Assembly (NCBI GenBank): GCA_026129095.1 | Contig: JAHCIT010000002.1 | Span: 310,001 to 374,000, forward strand | Length of the DNA: 64,000 nt | From: Deltaproteobacteria bacterium | GTDB lineage: Bacteria > JAGRBM01 > JAHCIT01 | Direction of reading: 5' to 3' | Part shown: piece by piece, positions 1 to 8,102 of the stretch | Numbering within the stretch: position 1 is the first letter of the stretch | Layout of the letters: each line of letters starts with the position of its first letter | Notes under the pieces: model-generated | Seen by the model: only the letters and a program-made list of their open reading frames with translations | Told to the model about the DNA's origin: nothing | Databases searched by the model: none | Position numbers and translations under genes: made by a program

Positions 1-568
1 ACCTGGATGGCGCTTCGCCGCTCCCGATCACTCCGACGCGCCGGCCCTTCAGCGGATAGTCCGGATCCCACCGCGACGTATGCAGCAGCTTGCCACGGAA
101 CGAATTCAGGCCCTCAATATCGGGATACGACGGATCGGAAAGCCCGCCGGCGGCGGAAACCAGCACGCGGGCGCGGAACTCCCCGCCCCCGTCGGTGCGA
201 AGCGTCCACATGCCGCTCCCCTCATCATAAGTCGCGCCCGTCACGGGTGTGTTGAACCGCACATGGGGCCGGATGCCGTATTTCTCCGCGCAGCGGAGAA
301 TGTAGGCCTGGATTTCCCGCGAGCCCGAGTAGGCCTCCGACCAGCCGGGGTTGGGCTCGAACGAGTAGCAGTACAGGTGCGAGGGCACGTCACAGGCGCA
401 GCCGGGATAGGTGTTGTCCCGCCAGGTTCCGCCCACCTCGTCCGCCCGCTCGAAGATGGTGAAGTTCGTAAACCCCGCCTTCTTGAGACTGATCCCCATG
501 TTCAGCCCGGAAAAGCCGGAACCGACAATGGCCACAGGTATCCCGCTCCGGCCTGGTGTCTTGCCCAT
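1..568 (-). CDS. Baeyer-Villiger-type flavin monooxygenase, N-terminal part (runs off window)
   Basis: This gene is read on the minus strand from an ATG at 568 and is cut by the window edge after 189 codons. The start is fixed by a strong AGGAGG ribosome-binding site just upstream. The N-terminus has the FAD Rossmann motif VGSGFSG, then a GTWRDNTYPG segment. At residues 157-168 it has FRGKLLHTSRWD, which fits the type I Baeyer-Villiger fingerprint FxGxxxHxxxW(P/D). A second glycine motif (VIGSGE) near the truncation would bind NADPH. Enzymes of this family insert oxygen into ketones using FAD, NADPH and O2. It is divergent from the TetR gene at 763 and paralogous to the monooxygenase at 1428. 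The substrate cannot be told from sequence. Confidence 0.9.
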   Translation of the reverse strand, partial: MGKTPGRSGIPVAIVGSGFSGLNMGISLKKAGFTNFTIFERADEVGGTWRDNTYPGCACDVPSHLYCYSFEPNPGWSEAYSGSREIQAYILRCAEKYGIRPHVRFNTPVTGATYDEGSGMWTLRTDGGGEFRARVLVSAAGGLSDPSYPDIEGLNSFRGKLLHTSRWDPDYPLKGRRVGVIGSGEAPSR

Positions 569-737
569 GATACCCCTCCTAAAAATGCCCCGGAGCCGCC
601 TCGGCCCCCAGCACGCTATTGTTGACCGAAACTGCCGCCAAGGGAAAACAGCCGGTTTCAAGCGGGGGCGGACAAATGTCCGGCACACTTATTAGTTCAA
701 ATTATTCTTTTAATATCAGTATGTTATTCAATTTATA

Positions 738-766
738 TTGACAGCCTGACATTGGGAATGATATGT
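738..766 (+). promoter_or_regulatory. Candidate sigma70 promoter for the TetR gene
   Basis: A perfect TTGACA (-35) at 738-743 is followed 17 bases later by ATATGT (761-766), a poor -10. The stretch sits in an AT-rich island (roughly 688-765) unlike the surrounding GC-rich DNA. If this promoter is used, the transcript would start near 773, so the TetR protein would begin at the in-frame ATG at 775 on a nearly leaderless message. Confidence 0.4.
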
Positions 767-777
767 CATTCCGAATG
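750..777. promoter_or_regulatory. 28-bp palindromic operator candidate over the TetR start
   Basis: The two 12-base arms CATTGGGAATGA (750-761) and TCATTCCGAATG (766-777) are reverse complements except for one pair, separated by TATG. Such a near-perfect palindrome is the expected form of a TetR-family operator. It overlaps both the start codon region of the TetR gene and the candidate -10, so binding would block the gene's own expression. It could also act on the divergent monooxygenase gene. Confidence 0.65.
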
Positions 778-1392
778 ACGACGGATCCCGTCACCGACAC
801 GAAACTGGACCAGCGCCGCCGGGAGATCATCCAGGCGGCCTACAAGGTGTTTGCTGAAAAGGGATACCGCGACGCAGGCATTGCCGATATCGCCGCCGAA
901 CTGAAGCTCGGGCACGGGACCTTCTACCGCTACTTCAAGAACAAGCGCGACATCTTCCTGTCGGTCGTGATGCAGGTGGCCGAGCGGCTGGCGGCGGCCA
1001 TCGCCTCCGAGCCGCCGGACGCCTCGCGCACGCTGGCCGAATACCGGGCGCAGGTCCGCCGGTGGGGCCACAAGCTGCTCGAAGTGATCCAGAAGGATCC
1101 CCGGATTGCCCGCATCCTCCTCCACGAGGCGATGGCGGTGGACCAGGAGATGACCGAGGCGGTGAACCGGTCGTGGGACATCAGCGCGCAGATCACCGAG
1201 TCCTATCTCGTCAACGGCAAGAAGCGCGGTTATCTCCGCGCCGACCTCGACACGCGCATCACCAGCATGGCCCTGAACGCGATCATCTTCGAGGCGATGC
1301 GTCGCGGAGTGGGCCAGACAGGCAGCTCCGAACTGGTCGAGACGTGGATTGACGCCATCGAGAAGCTGATGTTCGACGGGATCAGGGCCTGA
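763..1392 (+). CDS. TetR/AcrR family transcriptional regulator
   Basis: The protein has 209 residues from the first ATG; an in-frame ATG at 775 would give 205 and fits the promoter better. Neither start has a clear ribosome-binding site. The N-terminal part (about residues 18-65) is a TetR DNA-binding domain with the usual pattern of a GYRDAGIADIA helix followed by LGHGTFYRYFKNKRDIF. The C-terminal helical half would be the ligand-binding and dimer domain. The gene lies between two Baeyer-Villiger-type monooxygenase genes, one divergent and one 35 bases downstream on the same strand. It is therefore a likely local repressor of them, with the palindrome at 750-777 as its site (inference). Confidence 0.9.
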   Translation: MSFRMTTDPVTDTKLDQRRREIIQAAYKVFAEKGYRDAGIADIAAELKLGHGTFYRYFKNKRDIFLSVVMQVAERLAAAIASEPPDASRTLAEYRAQVRRWGHKLLEVIQKDPRIARILLHEAMAVDQEMTEAVNRSWDISAQITESYLVNGKKRGYLRADLDTRITSMALNAIIFEAMRRGVGQTGSSELVETWIDAIEKLMFDGIRA

Positions 1393-1427
1393 AGCCGGAA
1401 CCAGCAGCATCAGGGAGAGGCAGCACC

Positions 1428-2969
1428 ATGAATATCTCGCCGGAGAGAGCCCACGAAAAACATCCGTCCAGGATTCCGCCCGCCGTGACCGATCACGAGG
1501 CCATCATCGTGGGCGCCGGCTTCGGCGGCATGGGCGCCGCCATCCAGCTGAACCGGATGGGGATCGACGACATCCTGATCCTGGACCGTGAAAACGGGGC
1601 CGGCGGGACGTGGCACGTGAATACCTATCCCGGCCTCGCCGTGGACATCGCCTCGACGACCTACTGCTATTCGTTCGAACCCAACCCGCACTGGTCGCGG
1701 GTCTATGCCCGCGGCGGCGAGCTGAAAAGCTATGCCAACCATGTCGCGGACAAATACAACCTGCGCCGGTTCATGCGCTTCGGCTCCAGCGTGGAGAAGG
1801 CTGTCTATAGCGAGAACGGCCGCTACTGGACCGTCCACACCGAAGGCCGGCCGCCGGTCACGGCCCGCATCCTCATTCTGGCCACCGGCTTCCTCGCGCA
1901 ACCCAAGATGCCCGACATTCCCGGCCTCGATTCGTTCGAGGGCAAGGTCATTCACACGGCCAGGTGGGACCACGGCTATGACCTTGCCGGCAAGCGGGCA
2001 GCGGTCATCGGCACCGGTGCCACGGCCGTCCAGCTTCTGCCGGAGATCGCCCCGAAGCTCGCCCAGATGGACGTCTACCAGCGGACACCGATCTGGGTGA
2101 CGCCGAAGTTCGACGCCGAGATACCGGAATCCGTGCAAAAGCTGTTTGAACGGCTCCCCCTGACCCAGCGGCTCGCCCGGTACTTCACCTCGTCTATCCT
2201 TGAAATGGTGATGGTCACCGGCGCCCTCCACTACCGGGAGTTCAGCTTCCTGACCGACTCGATGGAACGGGCCTGCAAGGCGCACATGGCCCGACAGATT
2301 CCCGATCCGGAGCTGCGGCGCAAGCTCACGCCCGGTTACAGTTTCGGCTGCAAGCGCCCGACCTTCTCGAACGACTACTATCCGACTTTCATGCGGAAGA
2401 ACGTGGAGCTCATCACCGACGGAATCGACCATATCGAGCCGGACGGTATCGTCAGCAGGGATGGCAGGAAGCGGAAGATCGACACGCTTATCCTCGCGAC
2501 CGGTTACAAGGTCTGGGAGAAAGGGAACTTCCCCGCCTTCGACGTGACCGGCCGGGACGGAGTGGAACTCGGTACCTGGTGGGACCAGAACGGCTACCAG
2601 TCGTACGAGGGAATCACGGTGAACGGGTTCCCGAATCTCTTCTACTTTGCCTGCCCGTTCGCCTTCACCGGTCTTTCCTACTTTTTCGCCATCGAGGCGC
2701 AGATGAAGCATGTCGCCCGCTGCCTGACGGAGATGCAGCGGCGGGGCGCCAGCGAGTTCGAGGTGAAAAGCGGCGCGCAGGAGAGGTTCGTGGCGCAGAT
2801 GAAACGGAACCTGAAGAGCACGGTATTCGTGAACGGGAGCTGCGCCTCGTCGAACAGCTACTACTTCAACCAGCACGGCGAATCGCCGCTGCTCCGCCCC
2901 ACCCCGACCGCCATGGGGATCTGGAGCGCGGGGCACTACCCCTTGAAGGACTACCGGTTCGAGGCCTAG
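1428..2969 (+). CDS. Baeyer-Villiger-type flavin monooxygenase
   Basis: The 513-residue protein is full length for a small class B flavin monooxygenase. It has the FAD motif GAGFGG (residues 29-34), GGTWHVNTYPG, and the fingerprint FEGKVIHTARWD (170-181) matching FxGxxxHxxxW(P/D). A second Rossmann motif GTGATAVQ begins near 195 for NADPH, and RTPIWV and an ATGYK motif follow. An SD-like GGGAGAGG precedes the ATG. It follows the TetR gene by 35 bases, so the two are probably cotranscribed. Known family members oxidise ketones to esters or lactones, or hydroxylate soft nucleophiles. Being next to a second copy and a RoxA-like dihaem protein suggests breakdown of a ketone-bearing, perhaps isoprenoid or steroid, compound (inference). 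Confidence 0.92.
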   Translation: MNISPERAHEKHPSRIPPAVTDHEAIIVGAGFGGMGAAIQLNRMGIDDILILDRENGAGGTWHVNTYPGLAVDIASTTYCYSFEPNPHWSRVYARGGELKSYANHVADKYNLRRFMRFGSSVEKAVYSENGRYWTVHTEGRPPVTARILILATGFLAQPKMPDIPGLDSFEGKVIHTARWDHGYDLAGKRAAVIGTGATAVQLLPEIAPKLAQMDVYQRTPIWVTPKFDAEIPESVQKLFERLPLTQRLARYFTSSILEMVMVTGALHYREFSFLTDSMERACKAHMARQIPDPELRRKLTPGYSFGCKRPTFSNDYYPTFMRKNVELITDGIDHIEPDGIVSRDGRKRKIDTLILATGYKVWEKGNFPAFDVTGRDGVELGTWWDQNGYQSYEGITVNGFPNLFYFACPFAFTGLSYFFAIEAQMKHVARCLTEMQRRGASEFEVKSGAQERFVAQMKRNLKSTVFVNGSCASSNSYYFNQHGESPLLRPTPTAMGIWSAGHYPLKDYRFEA

Positions 2970-3006
2970 GAACTCCGGCCGTACCTGTAAACGGCAGGCA
3001 ACCCCG

Positions 3007-3768
3007 TCACCCGTCCTCTCCCGGCCAGTTCCGGCTCTCCATGACGAGATCGCTGTCCGGCGCGGCCGGTGTACGCGGAGATGGGCTCTCCAGTATGGTG
3101 CGCTCCTTCAGCGCCCCGCCACCCCAGATGGAGAGTGCCGTGCGCACGGCCTCCTGCCGCGAGATGCCGAACCGTTCGCCGAAAGCGGGGTCGGCGGCCA
3201 GCATGACGAGCCGGTTCAGCAGGCGCAGGGAGACCATGGGATTTATGTCCTTGCGGAGCAGCGGGATGAAGTATGGCGCCGAATCGAGCTGCCGCTTGAT
3301 GATGAGCCCCTGAAAGCGGGCCCAGGCATCGGGATAGTCGCGGCGGAGATCCTCGAAGAAGACCGGGCTCACCGCGCTCATGCTCGCCGTCCAGGCATCC
3401 GACCAGCGGAGCAGCGTTTCCAGGGCGGACTTGCCGTCCTTTACCTTGTCCCATTCGAGCGCATTGATCGCCGCCAGCTCGTCGGCCCACCGGTCCACCA
3501 TCGTGTTCACGATCTCGTCCTTGGAGGCGAAATGCTTGTAGAGCGTCATGGCGCTCATGCGGAGCCGCGTGGCCAGCTCACCCATCACCACCGACCGGAT
3601 CCCCGACCGGCGCGCCCAGGCCGAAAAGGCGGCCAGTATCCTCTCGCGGACCGGATCGCCCGGCGCCGTATTGCCGCCAGCGGCTTCAGCCGGCCGGACA
3701 GGCGCCTTACGGGCGGAACCCCCCTCCGGCGAGGCCTTGTCGATCTCCCTTCTTCTGGCTCTGGACAT
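3007..3768 (-). CDS. TetR/AcrR family transcriptional regulator with long N-terminal tail
   Basis: The protein has 253 residues. The ATG at 3768 is well placed behind AAGGAG. About 38 residues of charged, Ala/Pro-rich tail precede the TetR DNA-binding domain, which is seen as RERILAAFSAWARRSG, VVMGELATRLRMSAMTLYKHFASKDEIV. The tail is longer than usual for the family. The gene is convergent with the monooxygenase at 1428 and divergent from the dihaem lipoprotein gene at 4000. The 210-bp space between them holds two inverted repeats, so it most likely controls itself and the cytochrome gene. Confidence 0.88.
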   Translation of the reverse strand: MSRARRREIDKASPEGGSARKAPVRPAEAAGGNTAPGDPVRERILAAFSAWARRSGIRSVVMGELATRLRMSAMTLYKHFASKDEIVNTMVDRWADELAAINALEWDKVKDGKSALETLLRWSDAWTASMSAVSPVFFEDLRRDYPDAWARFQGLIIKRQLDSAPYFIPLLRKDINPMVSLRLLNRLVMLAADPAFGERFGISRQEAVRTALSIWGGGALKERTILESPSPRTPAAPDSDLVMESRNWPGEDG

Positions 3769-3817
3769 GAGAACTCCTTAAGGAAACCGGCTGGGCGGGA
3801 TATAGGACGACTCCACA

Positions 3818-3834
3818 GGTAATGCAAAATTACC
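3818..3834. promoter_or_regulatory. Inverted repeat, candidate TetR operator
   Basis: GGTAAT and ATTACC are perfect 6-base arms separated by GCAAA. The repeat sits 50 bases upstream of the TetR start at 3768, where an autoregulatory operator would be expected. Confidence 0.4.
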
Positions 3835-3871
3835 AGCATTTCTCGATAGATATGAGAGTAATAAAATCTTC

Positions 3872-3902
3872 TTGACATTACTGTCGCCCCTATGGCAGTA
3901 AT
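3872..3902 (+). promoter_or_regulatory. TTGACA box overlapping an ATTACTG/CAGTAAT inverted repeat
   Basis: TTGACA lies at 3872-3877. It overlaps by one base a 26-base inverted repeat with perfect 7-base arms (ATTACTG 3877-3883 and CAGTAAT 3896-3902). No good -10 is found at 17-18 bases; AT-rich TATAAA at 3904 is too far for a standard promoter. The repeat shares the core TTAC/GTAA with the one at 3818, which suggests two sites for the same TetR protein in front of the dihaem lipoprotein gene. Confidence 0.35.
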
Positions 3903-3999
3903 TATAAATCCATTTTATTTCTCATCTTACCCGCCGGGGGAGGAAAGCCCCGGCCAAGCGCAAGAATAAAACAGGAATATGTTCTGGGAGGAGAATGTC

Positions 4000-6156
4000 G
4001 TGCTGAAAAAAACATTTATACCGGCGGCAGCCGGAGTCCTGGCGGTTATCTGGGTGCTGGCCAGCTGTGGTGACACCGCCAGCGTCACGATCGAAGGCAT
4101 CGAGGGCCAGGAAGACATCTACATGGAGGAGGCCAGCGATGCGATGGCCTACGACCCGACCGCGACCTCGTATTCCGGTACGGTTGCCTACTCCAATCCG
4201 AATGCGCTCCTGGGGAGCAAGCGGGGCGGTTCGCCCCTGTGGGACTGGTGCTACGGCAAGCCCGACAGCGCCATCCTGCCGCCTGATCCCCGCACGCAGG
4301 TCCAGCCCGGAGTGAGCGACGGCCGCGCTGTCCACTTCAACGCCTTCTGGAAGGACTGCCATGTGGACGAAGCCGCCGTTAAGGAGGCTGGCCACGCCAA
4401 GACCTGCGGCGAGCTCCGCCAGCGGTTCAACCGCGGCGACGAGCTGCTGCTCACGGGCGGAGCCAAGGTGGGCGCCCTGTTTTCCGGCGACAATCCCATG
4501 TCCCTGGAGGCCGGCTTCGGCATCGCGACCTTCACCGCCGCCCAGTTCAACAACGTCTGGAAGATCTGGGGCAGCCACCTCTGGCGCCCGGACAACTTCG
4601 ACCTCCTCGTGAGCGAACGTTACGGTTCGGGCTTCAAGACCGGCAGCAATCCGTACCCGAAGCCGGGCGAGGATCCCAACCGGACGAACGGCGGCACCGG
4701 CAAGCTGCCGGAGATGTTCACCCAGCTCCGCGATCCAAAAACCGGCAAATGGACCGGCCGCATCGGGATCACCTGTCACGCCTGCCACAGCGGTGTCGTT
4801 GGCAACACGCTCACCCACGGCGGCGGCAGCAGCCTGGCGGATCTCAACCTGTTCCTGCGCGACATGCTGCCGCTGGGCTATCTCGCCTCGTTCGCGGTGA
4901 TCGCCAACCTCAACCACACCCGCGGCACCAACAACGCGAGCGATATCAACCTCGCCTTCATCTTCCCCGACGAGAAGCTCCTCACACCGTCGGAGTTCTT
5001 CGGTGTCCTCACGTCGGGCACTTCCGCCGGCATGGACACTCCCGCCTGGTGGAACATGGGCCACCGCCCCGTGAAGTTCGCGGACGGCGTGTTCCCGATG
5101 GATGCCCCGCGCGTCGATATGGTGTTCTACACCCCCTTCTTCGGCCTGTTCGGCGGTCTCCTCGGTAAGATCAGCGAGGCAGGGCAGGACTGGATGCGGG
5201 CGAACGGTCCGCCGCTCAACACCTGGATCGAGAGCCTGAAGGCCCCGGTCTACCCGCTCGCCGTCAACAAGACGCTGGCCGAGCAGGGCGCCGTGCTGTT
5301 CCACACGCTCGACATGTGGGACCCCACACGGAAGAACCCGATTCCCCGCCCGCAGGGCAACGGCTCCTGCGCCGCGTGCCACGGGGCCTATTCACCGAAG
5401 TTCGTGAACGACCCCACGTTCCTCGTGAGCCCGGAGCTGGAAGGCATCGCCAGCTACATCGTTCCGCAGAACATCATCGGAACCAACCCGGTGCGGTGGC
5501 AGGTCAACAACGAGTCCGTGCAGAAGGCCGGAGCCAAGAACTTCTTCGGCTATCCGACGACCTACGGGACCGAGAACGACTGCGGCCCCCAGAACCAGAA
5601 GCGCCTGCGCGGCGACCGGGAACTGGGCTACCTCGCACCGCCGCTCTATGGCGTGTGGGCGACCGCCCCCTACTTCCACAACGGCTCGGTGCCGAACGTG
5701 TGGGAGGTGCTCAAGCCCGCCGACCGCAAGCCCATCTGGCGCCGCAAGTCCAAGCCCCAGCCCTCATGGAAGCTCGGCCAGCTGAAGAACGTCATCATGG
5801 GTTTCGACACCGACATCGCCCGCGCGTATGACCCGGTGAAGATGGGCTGGAAATACGACACCGTCGCCTGCAAGTGGCGAACCCTGCTGAACCCGTCGGT
5901 GACGCCGTACATCAACTGCGACCCGAACGACGAGTACAATGACCCGCTGTTCCAGATGATCCTGAACCCGCTGTTCTCGAACATCATTCTCGCCTGGAAC
6001 ATACTGTTCCCGCCGATTCTCAGCGATTCGCACATGGAAGATCGCAAGATCTTCAACACCCACCGCTACGGACAGGGCAACAAGGGCCACGAGTTCAACT
6101 CGGTGCTCACCGATGCCGAGCGGCTCGCCATCATCGAATACCTGAAGACACTGTAG
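4000..6156 (+). CDS. Dihaem c-type cytochrome lipoprotein, RoxA-like oxygenase/peroxidase superfamily
   Basis: I place the start at the GTG at 4000 because GGGAGGAG precedes it by six bases; an in-frame ATG at 3979 would put that motif inside the gene. The 718-residue protein begins with a lipoprotein signal ending in LASC. It has two CxxCH haem sites, CHACH (259-263) and CAACH (457-461), about 200 residues apart. It also has the APYFHNGSVPNVWEVL segment (about 557) typical of the MauG/dihaem peroxidase superfamily. Length and haem spacing fit rubber oxygenase RoxA, which cleaves polyisoprene to oxo-aldehydes, better than the much shorter cytochrome c peroxidases. Other members of this superfamily are uncharacterised, so substrate is open. 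It would sit in the periplasm or on the outer membrane. Confidence 0.75.
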   Translation: MLKKTFIPAAAGVLAVIWVLASCGDTASVTIEGIEGQEDIYMEEASDAMAYDPTATSYSGTVAYSNPNALLGSKRGGSPLWDWCYGKPDSAILPPDPRTQVQPGVSDGRAVHFNAFWKDCHVDEAAVKEAGHAKTCGELRQRFNRGDELLLTGGAKVGALFSGDNPMSLEAGFGIATFTAAQFNNVWKIWGSHLWRPDNFDLLVSERYGSGFKTGSNPYPKPGEDPNRTNGGTGKLPEMFTQLRDPKTGKWTGRIGITCHACHSGVVGNTLTHGGGSSLADLNLFLRDMLPLGYLASFAVIANLNHTRGTNNASDINLAFIFPDEKLLTPSEFFGVLTSGTSAGMDTPAWWNMGHRPVKFADGVFPMDAPRVDMVFYTPFFGLFGGLLGKISEAGQDWMRANGPPLNTWIESLKAPVYPLAVNKTLAEQGAVLFHTLDMWDPTRKNPIPRPQGNGSCAACHGAYSPKFVNDPTFLVSPELEGIASYIVPQNIIGTNPVRWQVNNESVQKAGAKNFFGYPTTYGTENDCGPQNQKRLRGDRELGYLAPPLYGVWATAPYFHNGSVPNVWEVLKPADRKPIWRRKSKPQPSWKLGQLKNVIMGFDTDIARAYDPVKMGWKYDTVACKWRTLLNPSVTPYINCDPNDEYNDPLFQMILNPLFSNIILAWNILFPPILSDSHMEDRKIFNTHRYGQGNKGHEFNSVLTDAERLAIIEYLKTL

Positions 6157-6176
6157 TCCAGGCGACACTCCGAAGG

Positions 6177-6208
6177 CCCCGGCCACCTGAAAGGGTGGCC
6201 GGGGTTTT
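6177..6208 (+). terminator. Intrinsic terminator
   Basis: CCCCGGCCACC (6177-6187) and GGTGGCCGGGG (6194-6204) form a perfect 11-pair stem with a six-base loop, followed by TTTT. It lies 20 bases after the stop of the dihaem lipoprotein gene. Confidence 0.9.
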
Positions 6209-6369
6209 CTCTTGCTGATCATGGCAGAAACGACGGGCGACTGCCCCGGCAACGCCTGGTTCCGTAAGCAGGTCAGGCCGGTCGTGGCTGGGGTTCTGCC
6301 AAAGCCTGCTCTTCCCTTGCGGCTTTCCAGACCGGACCGAACACCCTCCGCCGCGCAGTGCGCCTTCCG

Positions 6370-6981
6370 TCAACTTCCCTGTGCGATTTCACGGTCAACG
6401 TAGTAGCTGACGAGATAGGCGAGTCCCTCGCCGACCTGCTCGTAGGTCACCGGCGGGTTCTCGGAAGTGAGCTGGCGCAGGACAACGAAGATACCGGCAT
6501 TGACGAGAATGTAGGCCATCGTGGGGATGTTCCGGATCTTCATGTATTCGGGATGGTTGCTGAGGTACTGGACCAGAAGATCCATGAGCGCCTTGCTCAC
6601 CGGTTCGATACTGTCCAGCGGTTCGGCCCGGATGAGCTGCCGGGCGATCGACAGGTAACGTCCGTCGTTGCGGGTCAGGAACTGGCCGAACCGGGCGACC
6701 AGCAGCCGGATCGCCTCGCGGATCTCGAGTTTAACCACCTCGGGTGTCAGTTCCCGGATCAGCACCACCACGTCGTCCGAGAACTTCCGGTTCATGGCAA
6801 CGAAGATATCTTCCTTGTCGCGGAAATACTCATACAGCGAACCGACGCTGATACCCGCAACATCCGCTATCTGGCGGGTCGTCGTATCCGAAGGACCATG
6901 CCGGGCGACGCAGACAAAGCCTGCCTCGATAATGGCCTCAACAGTGGCCTTCGACCGTTTCTGAATGGGTTTACGTGGCAT
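6370..6981 (-). CDS. TetR/AcrR family transcriptional regulator
   Basis: The 203-residue protein starts MPRKPIQKRSKATVEAIIEA, a typical TetR opening, followed by the helix-turn-helix (TTRQIADVAGISVGSLYEYFRDKEDIF, read in two pieces, roughly residues 34-60). The rest is helical and has no recognisable ligand signature. It is divergent from the PF10118 hydrolase gene at 7079, with 97 bases between them that carry a palindrome. It probably represses itself and that gene. Confidence 0.9.
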   Translation of the reverse strand: MPRKPIQKRSKATVEAIIEAGFVCVARHGPSDTTTRQIADVAGISVGSLYEYFRDKEDIFVAMNRKFSDDVVVLIRELTPEVVKLEIREAIRLLVARFGQFLTRNDGRYLSIARQLIRAEPLDSIEPVSKALMDLLVQYLSNHPEYMKIRNIPTMAYILVNAGIFVVLRQLTSENPPVTYEQVGEGLAYLVSYYVDREIAQGS

Positions 6982-7000
6982 CTTCCAATCCGAATTGAAC

Positions 7001-7016
7001 CCGAACTATTGTTCGG
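7001..7016. promoter_or_regulatory. Palindromic operator candidate between TetR and PF10118 genes
   Basis: CCGAAC-TATT-GTTCGG is a perfect 16-base palindrome, 19 bases upstream of the TetR start at 6981. A second pairing, AATCCGAA (6987-6994) with TTCGGATT (7012-7019), overlaps it. Both the position and symmetry suit a TetR-family operator serving the divergent pair. Confidence 0.5.
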
Positions 7017-7078
7017 ATTAGCATAAAGACACTGATGCTCACAATCAACCCGAAACCAGCAAGGATTCAGCAGAAACC

Positions 7079-8005
7079 ATGAACACAAACGCATTGCGTG
7101 AAGCAATGGACGCCGAGGCCCGCAAGCTGAACGGAGCCAGGGCCGGTGTTCCCGTCCGTCATATGGATTTCGTCCACCCGGCAGAAAAGCCCCGCTTCTT
7201 CTTTTACGATCAGAACCCGCTGGCAACCTCGCTGTTTGCCGTCTTCTCGGCGATCTTTCCGCCGGGCGAGCGGTTTTTTGTCGAATCGGTCCGCCGGTTC
7301 CGGGACCAGCTCACGGATGAAACCCTCCGGGCGAAAGTCTCCGGTTTCATCGGGCAGGAGTCCATCCACGGACGCGAGCACGAACGGCTGAACGAATGGT
7401 TCGTGGCACACGGTTTCGACATGGCGATGCCAGACCGGATGATCCGGTTCAGCCTGGGACTGCTGGAGCGGCTCCCCGCCTCGCAACAGCTCGCCTGCAC
7501 GACTTTCATGGAGCATTTCACGGCCCACCTCGCCGAAGCCTGGCTGACCGACACGCGGTTCCGGACAGGCGCCGATCCCGAGATGCTGCGTCTCTGGAGC
7601 TGGCATGCCCTCGAGGAACTCGAACACAAGGAAGTGGCCTTCGACGTTCACCGCGAAGTGAGCCGTCACGAGCATCTGGAACGGGTGCTCGCAGGACCGC
7701 TGGTGATTGCCGCGCTGTTTCCCGGCATTGCATTCAGTCTCGTCTGGCTGGTGGTGAAACAGGGCGAGGCGTTCAGCATAAGGGAACATCTCCGGGGGCT
7801 CGGCGCCCTGCTGGGACGGAAAGGCTTTCTCACGAACATCCTGCCGAAGATGCCGGCCTTCATGAAAACGCGCTTTCATCCCGACGAGCACGACACCCGC
7901 GCCATTGAAAAGGAGTGGCGGGAAAGACTGTTCGGAGCGGGCGGCGAACTGAACGCAATGTTCCGGAACCGCGAGGCGGTGGAACGGGCGGCCGCGTCTG
8001 CCTGA
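7079..8005 (+). CDS. Predicted metal-dependent hydrolase, PF10118 family
   Basis: The 308-residue protein is full length for this uncharacterised family. Likely metal ligands are in GQESIHGREH, in MEHFTAHLAE and in ALEELEHKEVAFDV, an arrangement of E/H helices like ferritin-like di-metal proteins. A hydrophobic stretch near residues 205-225 could be membrane associated. The gene is divergent from a TetR gene and lies next to oxidative genes. I infer a role in the same catabolic or lipid-modifying context, but no substrate is known. Confidence 0.8.
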   Translation: MNTNALREAMDAEARKLNGARAGVPVRHMDFVHPAEKPRFFFYDQNPLATSLFAVFSAIFPPGERFFVESVRRFRDQLTDETLRAKVSGFIGQESIHGREHERLNEWFVAHGFDMAMPDRMIRFSLGLLERLPASQQLACTTFMEHFTAHLAEAWLTDTRFRTGADPEMLRLWSWHALEELEHKEVAFDVHREVSRHEHLERVLAGPLVIAALFPGIAFSLVWLVVKQGEAFSIREHLRGLGALLGRKGFLTNILPKMPAFMKTRFHPDEHDTRAIEKEWRERLFGAGGELNAMFRNREAVERAAASA

Positions 8006-8046
8006 ACAAGTCAGCTTCGCTTAAGGGCCAGCCGGGCAGAAAAGAG

Positions 8047-8074
8047 AAAACCCCTCCCAGCTGGGAGGGGTTTT
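8047..8074. terminator. Bidirectional intrinsic terminator
   Basis: AAAA, then CCCCTCCCAG joined directly to CTGGGAGGGG (8051-8070), then TTTT. The perfect 20-base palindrome flanked by A and T runs can stop transcription from both converging genes (7079 plus, 8103 minus). Confidence 0.9.
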
Positions 8075-8102
8075 CTGGTTGTCCGGCCAAACCGCTATGC
8101 GG

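Noticed and set aside
1410-2936. 508-residue antisense frame opposite the monooxygenase
   Set aside because: Shadow of a strong gene with FAD and NADPH motifs.
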